Below, one piece after another: positions 6,959-8,532 of a DNA stretch of 8,532 nt. The stretch spans positions 1 to 8,532 of the forward strand of contig NZ_CBFFRJ010000175.1 of assembly GCF_965644225.1 (NCBI RefSeq), read 5' to 3'. The stretch's first letter is position 1, and every line of letters begins with the position of its first letter. Both the position numbers and the translations under genes were made by a program. This stretch comes from CBFFRJ01 sp965644225. Lineage in GTDB: Bacteria > Pseudomonadota > Gammaproteobacteria > Enterobacterales > Enterobacteriaceae. The notes under the pieces are model-generated. The model did not search any database. It was given only the letters and a program-made list of their open reading frames with translations, and had not been told where the DNA came from.

Positions 6959-8053
6959 TTATAATGAAAAATGTTTTTTGATTGCTTCTTTGACATGGTC
7001 AGGATTTATAGACCATTCACTTTTATGTCTTCCATTCGGGTCAAGGTCTGTTTCGATTGTTTTCCCGAACACATACCCTAATTGACCCTCTTCTTTACAT
7101 ATAAACGAATCAGCAAGAACAAACCAATTCTCGGTGGCAAGGATAAGTATTTTTGCATCATTGCCAGAATATATCGCGTTATGCATTGCAGAACCCCCTG
7201 TTCCTGCAATCATTTTAGCATCTCGAAAGATTTTAATCTGATCAATCATCGGCAAGTCTTGGGGGTGAATTATTGTAAAGCCAAAGTCTTCAAATATTTT
7301 TTCGATAATTATTTCGTTTTTAAGACCTCTTCCTTGTGCTCGAGATCTAGAAACGTAAATCCTTCTTGTGTCAATTTGCTTAGAAAGATTTGCTAGTGAT
7401 TTTACGCGTTGAAAAATATCCCTGCCAGTAGGGTCTACAAACCTTCTTCTCTGAATCATTACAGAAGGTACATATAATAACTTGGCTCTTATTGGGCGAT
7501 CTATGTGTATTATATCCTCACTTTTTATTCCAATAGAATCAAGCATTTGAATGTAGTCTTTATTCATTTTAACTGAAGTTGCTACTTTAAGGTTATTAAC
7601 TCCTAAAAGATGATAAGCCCACAAATCAGGTAGTACTTCAATTAAAAAATGTCCATAAATATCAGGATGCTCTGTATCTACATAATAAATAGGGTCATTT
7701 ACTTGCAATTCTGGTAATTTATGATCGTCGCGACGAGGTGAAAAAAAATCATCACCCTTATGCTTCAAACCACCATGATAATTAAATCTTCTCCTCCTAA
7801 AACTTGATCCGTGCATTGTTTGATCATTGTTTAATACGATGCGCCGAGGGAGAAGTATTTTATCTTGAAGCTTTATAACTTTTTTTTCAAAATATTTTAC
7901 GGTGCTCGGCATTTCAGAATCAGCTTGCGGGAATTCTTCTCTGCAGTAAATCTTTGGTTTTACAAACAAGTGGCTTTCTGCAGGTGGTGCACTAATACAT
8001 AGTGTGCCCTGATCCTGTTCAGCCATAAATTTCCATGGTGGATTCAAAGGCAT
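6959..8053 (-). CDS. glycosyltransferase family 61 (DUF563-like), phage moron
   Basis: This protein of about 364 residues has the hallmarks of the GT61 family, which transfers sugars from nucleotide-sugar donors to glycan acceptors. Visible motifs are HPDIYGHFLIEVLPDLW (about 129-145; family pattern near H-W-x-x-E-x-L-P), RRIYVSRSRAQGRGLKNE (about 230-247), a Rossmann-like FGFTIIHPQDLPMIDQIKIF, and AGTGGSAMHNAIYS (about 283-296), replacing the usual GxHGAxxxN. There is no signal peptide or membrane helix, so it is probably cytosolic. It is AT-rich, antisense to the tail operon and convergent with the fibre, all typical of a moron. Its likely effect is modification of LPS, capsule or another surface glycan; donor and acceptor cannot be read from sequence. 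I choose ATG 8053 because GGAG (8060-8063) lies six bases upstream; ATG 8065 would add four residues but has no Shine-Dalgarno. Four rare arginine codons in a row occur at 7787-7798. Confidence 0.85.
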   Translation of the reverse strand: MPLNPPWKFMAEQDQGTLCISAPPAESHLFVKPKIYCREEFPQADSEMPSTVKYFEKKVIKLQDKILLPRRIVLNNDQTMHGSSFRRRRFNYHGGLKHKGDDFFSPRRDDHKLPELQVNDPIYYVDTEHPDIYGHFLIEVLPDLWAYHLLGVNNLKVATSVKMNKDYIQMLDSIGIKSEDIIHIDRPIRAKLLYVPSVMIQRRRFVDPTGRDIFQRVKSLANLSKQIDTRRIYVSRSRAQGRGLKNEIIIEKIFEDFGFTIIHPQDLPMIDQIKIFRDAKMIAGTGGSAMHNAIYSGNDAKILILATENWFVLADSFICKEEGQLGYVFGKTIETDLDPNGRHKSEWSINPDHVKEAIKKHFSL

Positions 8054-8244
8054 ACCAATCTCCATTTAATAACTTTATCCCATTCAACATTATCAGAATT
8101 TATATTAATAATCCCTTCATTTCCTCTATAGACCACTTCAAGTGGTTCAGGATATTCCAATTGTGGAATTAAACCATCATCCATAACTTCCCATTGGTAA
8201 GTTGAATTTAAGTCATTATCTTTCACTATAAAACCCCGTTTCAA
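8044..8244 (-). CDS. small unrecognised protein overlapping the glycosyltransferase start
   Basis: This short acidic reading frame of up to 66 residues has no membrane segment or signal peptide. Its core reads YPEPLEVVYRGNEGI and ends in VEWDKVIKWRLVCL. The layout (hydrophobic strand, YRxG, later W...I..WRL) loosely recalls small accessory phage proteins that end in a VxYRxG...W...IxxYR pattern, but this is only an impression. The start is uncertain. The longest form uses TTG 8244 with no Shine-Dalgarno; GTG 8226 has a GGGG-type site seven bases upstream; an internal ATG in EVMDDG is also possible. Its TGA overlaps the start of the glycosyltransferase by 10 bases (or 22 with ATG 8065), so the two are probably co-transcribed and coupled. 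Alternatively, it is the N-terminal part of the glycosyltransferase displaced by a frameshift. The composition is AT-rich like its partner. Confidence 0.5.
   Translation of the reverse strand: MKRGFIVKDNDLNSTYQWEVMDDGLIPQLEYPEPLEVVYRGNEGIININSDNVEWDKVIKWRLVCL
8060..8063 (-). promoter_or_regulatory. ribosome binding site deciding the glycosyltransferase start
   Basis: GGAG on the - strand lies six bases before ATG 8053 and within the last codons of the small upstream gene. It favours the downstream ATG over ATG 8065 and suggests translational coupling. Confidence 0.55.
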
Positions 8245-8452
8245 AAAGTATCATTGTAACCCTAAGCCGATTGAATCTGTAGTGTGAAGACAAAAAAAGG
8301 TTTTATTGAGTATAAAATTTCATCACAAATTTAAGTTTTGTATCAAAAATGAGCTAAATATCTACGAATTTTCCAAATCAAAAGGATATTAAACCACGAA
8401 AATTGATAGTTCAAATCTGCAGTTATCGGCCATTTAGTTAAAATTACTGTTC
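8245..8452. other. AT-rich intergenic region upstream of the moron genes
   Basis: I find no convincing gene in these 208 bases: all frames are cut by frequent stops. On the - strand, where a promoter for the two moron genes would lie, TATACT (8314-8309) fits a -10 box well, but no good -35 stands at the right distance. A second possible -10, TACAAT, lies nearer the genes with an equally poor -35. A moron promoter in this region is expected but not demonstrated. Confidence 0.4.
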
Positions 8453-8532
8453 ATGTATGGGTCTTCCCCTGTTGTGGTGGCTGTTGTAGGCTTTTCGCTG
8501 TTGACCCAACAACAGGAGGAAAACCACTTGAA
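8453..8532 (+). other. possible leader or 5' end of a gene cut by the window edge
   Basis: The last 80 bases are richer in GC than the preceding spacer. ATG 8453 opens a frame that stays open to the edge, encoding a hydrophobic N-terminus (MYGSSPVVVAVVGFSLL then QQQEENHL), but it lacks a Shine-Dalgarno. A perfect AGGAGG at 8514-8519 stands eight bases before an in-frame TTG at 8528, which could be the real start. Inverted repeats CCTGTTGT (8468-8475) and ACAACAGG (8509-8516) could mask this site. All three - strand frames are also open from the edge to stops at 8451-8453, 8444-8446 and 8434-8436, so a leftward gene end is equally possible. Confidence 0.25.

Noticed and set aside
7082..7396. 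A 104-codon + strand frame opposite the glycosyltransferase
   Set aside because: It is antisense to clear GT61 motifs and its translation is rich in Cys, Tyr and basic residues without any recognisable domain.
8434..8532. A - strand gene end (NSEKPTTATTTGEDPYMNSNFN) entering from the right edge
   Set aside because: All three - strand frames are open here, so openness is not evidence. No frame shows a recognisable C-terminus, so it is mentioned only in the edge feature.
8453..8532. Insertion-sequence end, suggested by the inverted repeats and composition change
   Set aside because: The repeats lie only about 30 bases apart, which suits a hairpin and not terminal repeats. I recognise no known terminal sequence and see no target-site duplication.

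Overview
The window is the distal tail-tip end of a lambda-like (siphovirus-type) prophage or phage. The host is most likely a member of the Enterobacterales; this is inferred from the resemblance of the tail proteins to enterobacterial prophage families and from the moderate-to-high GC codon use of the tail genes. No host gene is visible, so genus and integration site cannot be given.

Positions 1-4479 (+ strand) hold a tightly packed late tail operon. In order it encodes a minor tail protein, a DUF1833-family tail protein, an NlpC/P60-type cysteine peptidase (the lambda gpK counterpart), and a large tail-tip/host-specificity protein of the J family. Successive genes overlap by ATGA or GTGA junctions or sit within 10 bases of each other. 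The J gene carries an in-frame amber codon (TAG, 4279-4281). The next 65 codons stay open in the same frame and read like the expected J C-terminus. This is the most striking anomaly in the window.

Positions 4498-4521 are a strong intrinsic terminator. Directly after it, with its own Shine-Dalgarno, lies an 803-residue trimeric tail fibre/tailspike (4536-6947). It is built as an N-terminal virion adaptor, a short pectate-lyase-like segment, glycine-rich beta-roll repeats interrupted by a small beta domain, and a C-terminal self-cleaving S74 intramolecular chaperone with a visible Ser/Lys pair. Its stop codon lies in the loop of a hairpin (6936-6958) that looks like a bidirectional terminator.

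Positions 6959-8244 (- strand) hold two convergent, AT-rich genes: a GT61-family glycosyltransferase and, overlapping its start, a small unrecognised protein. They look like a lysogenic-conversion (moron) cassette. The drop in GC begins inside the fibre gene, near the chaperone junction, which suggests the chaperone and the moron may have been acquired together. A reasonable but untested idea is that the glycosyltransferase alters a surface glycan related to the receptor bound by the adjacent fibre.

Positions 8245-8532 are mostly non-coding and AT-rich, ending in a GC-richer segment with inverted repeats and a perfect Shine-Dalgarno. This may be the leader of a gene cut by the window edge. 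I see no CRISPR array, tRNA, rRNA or complete insertion sequence.
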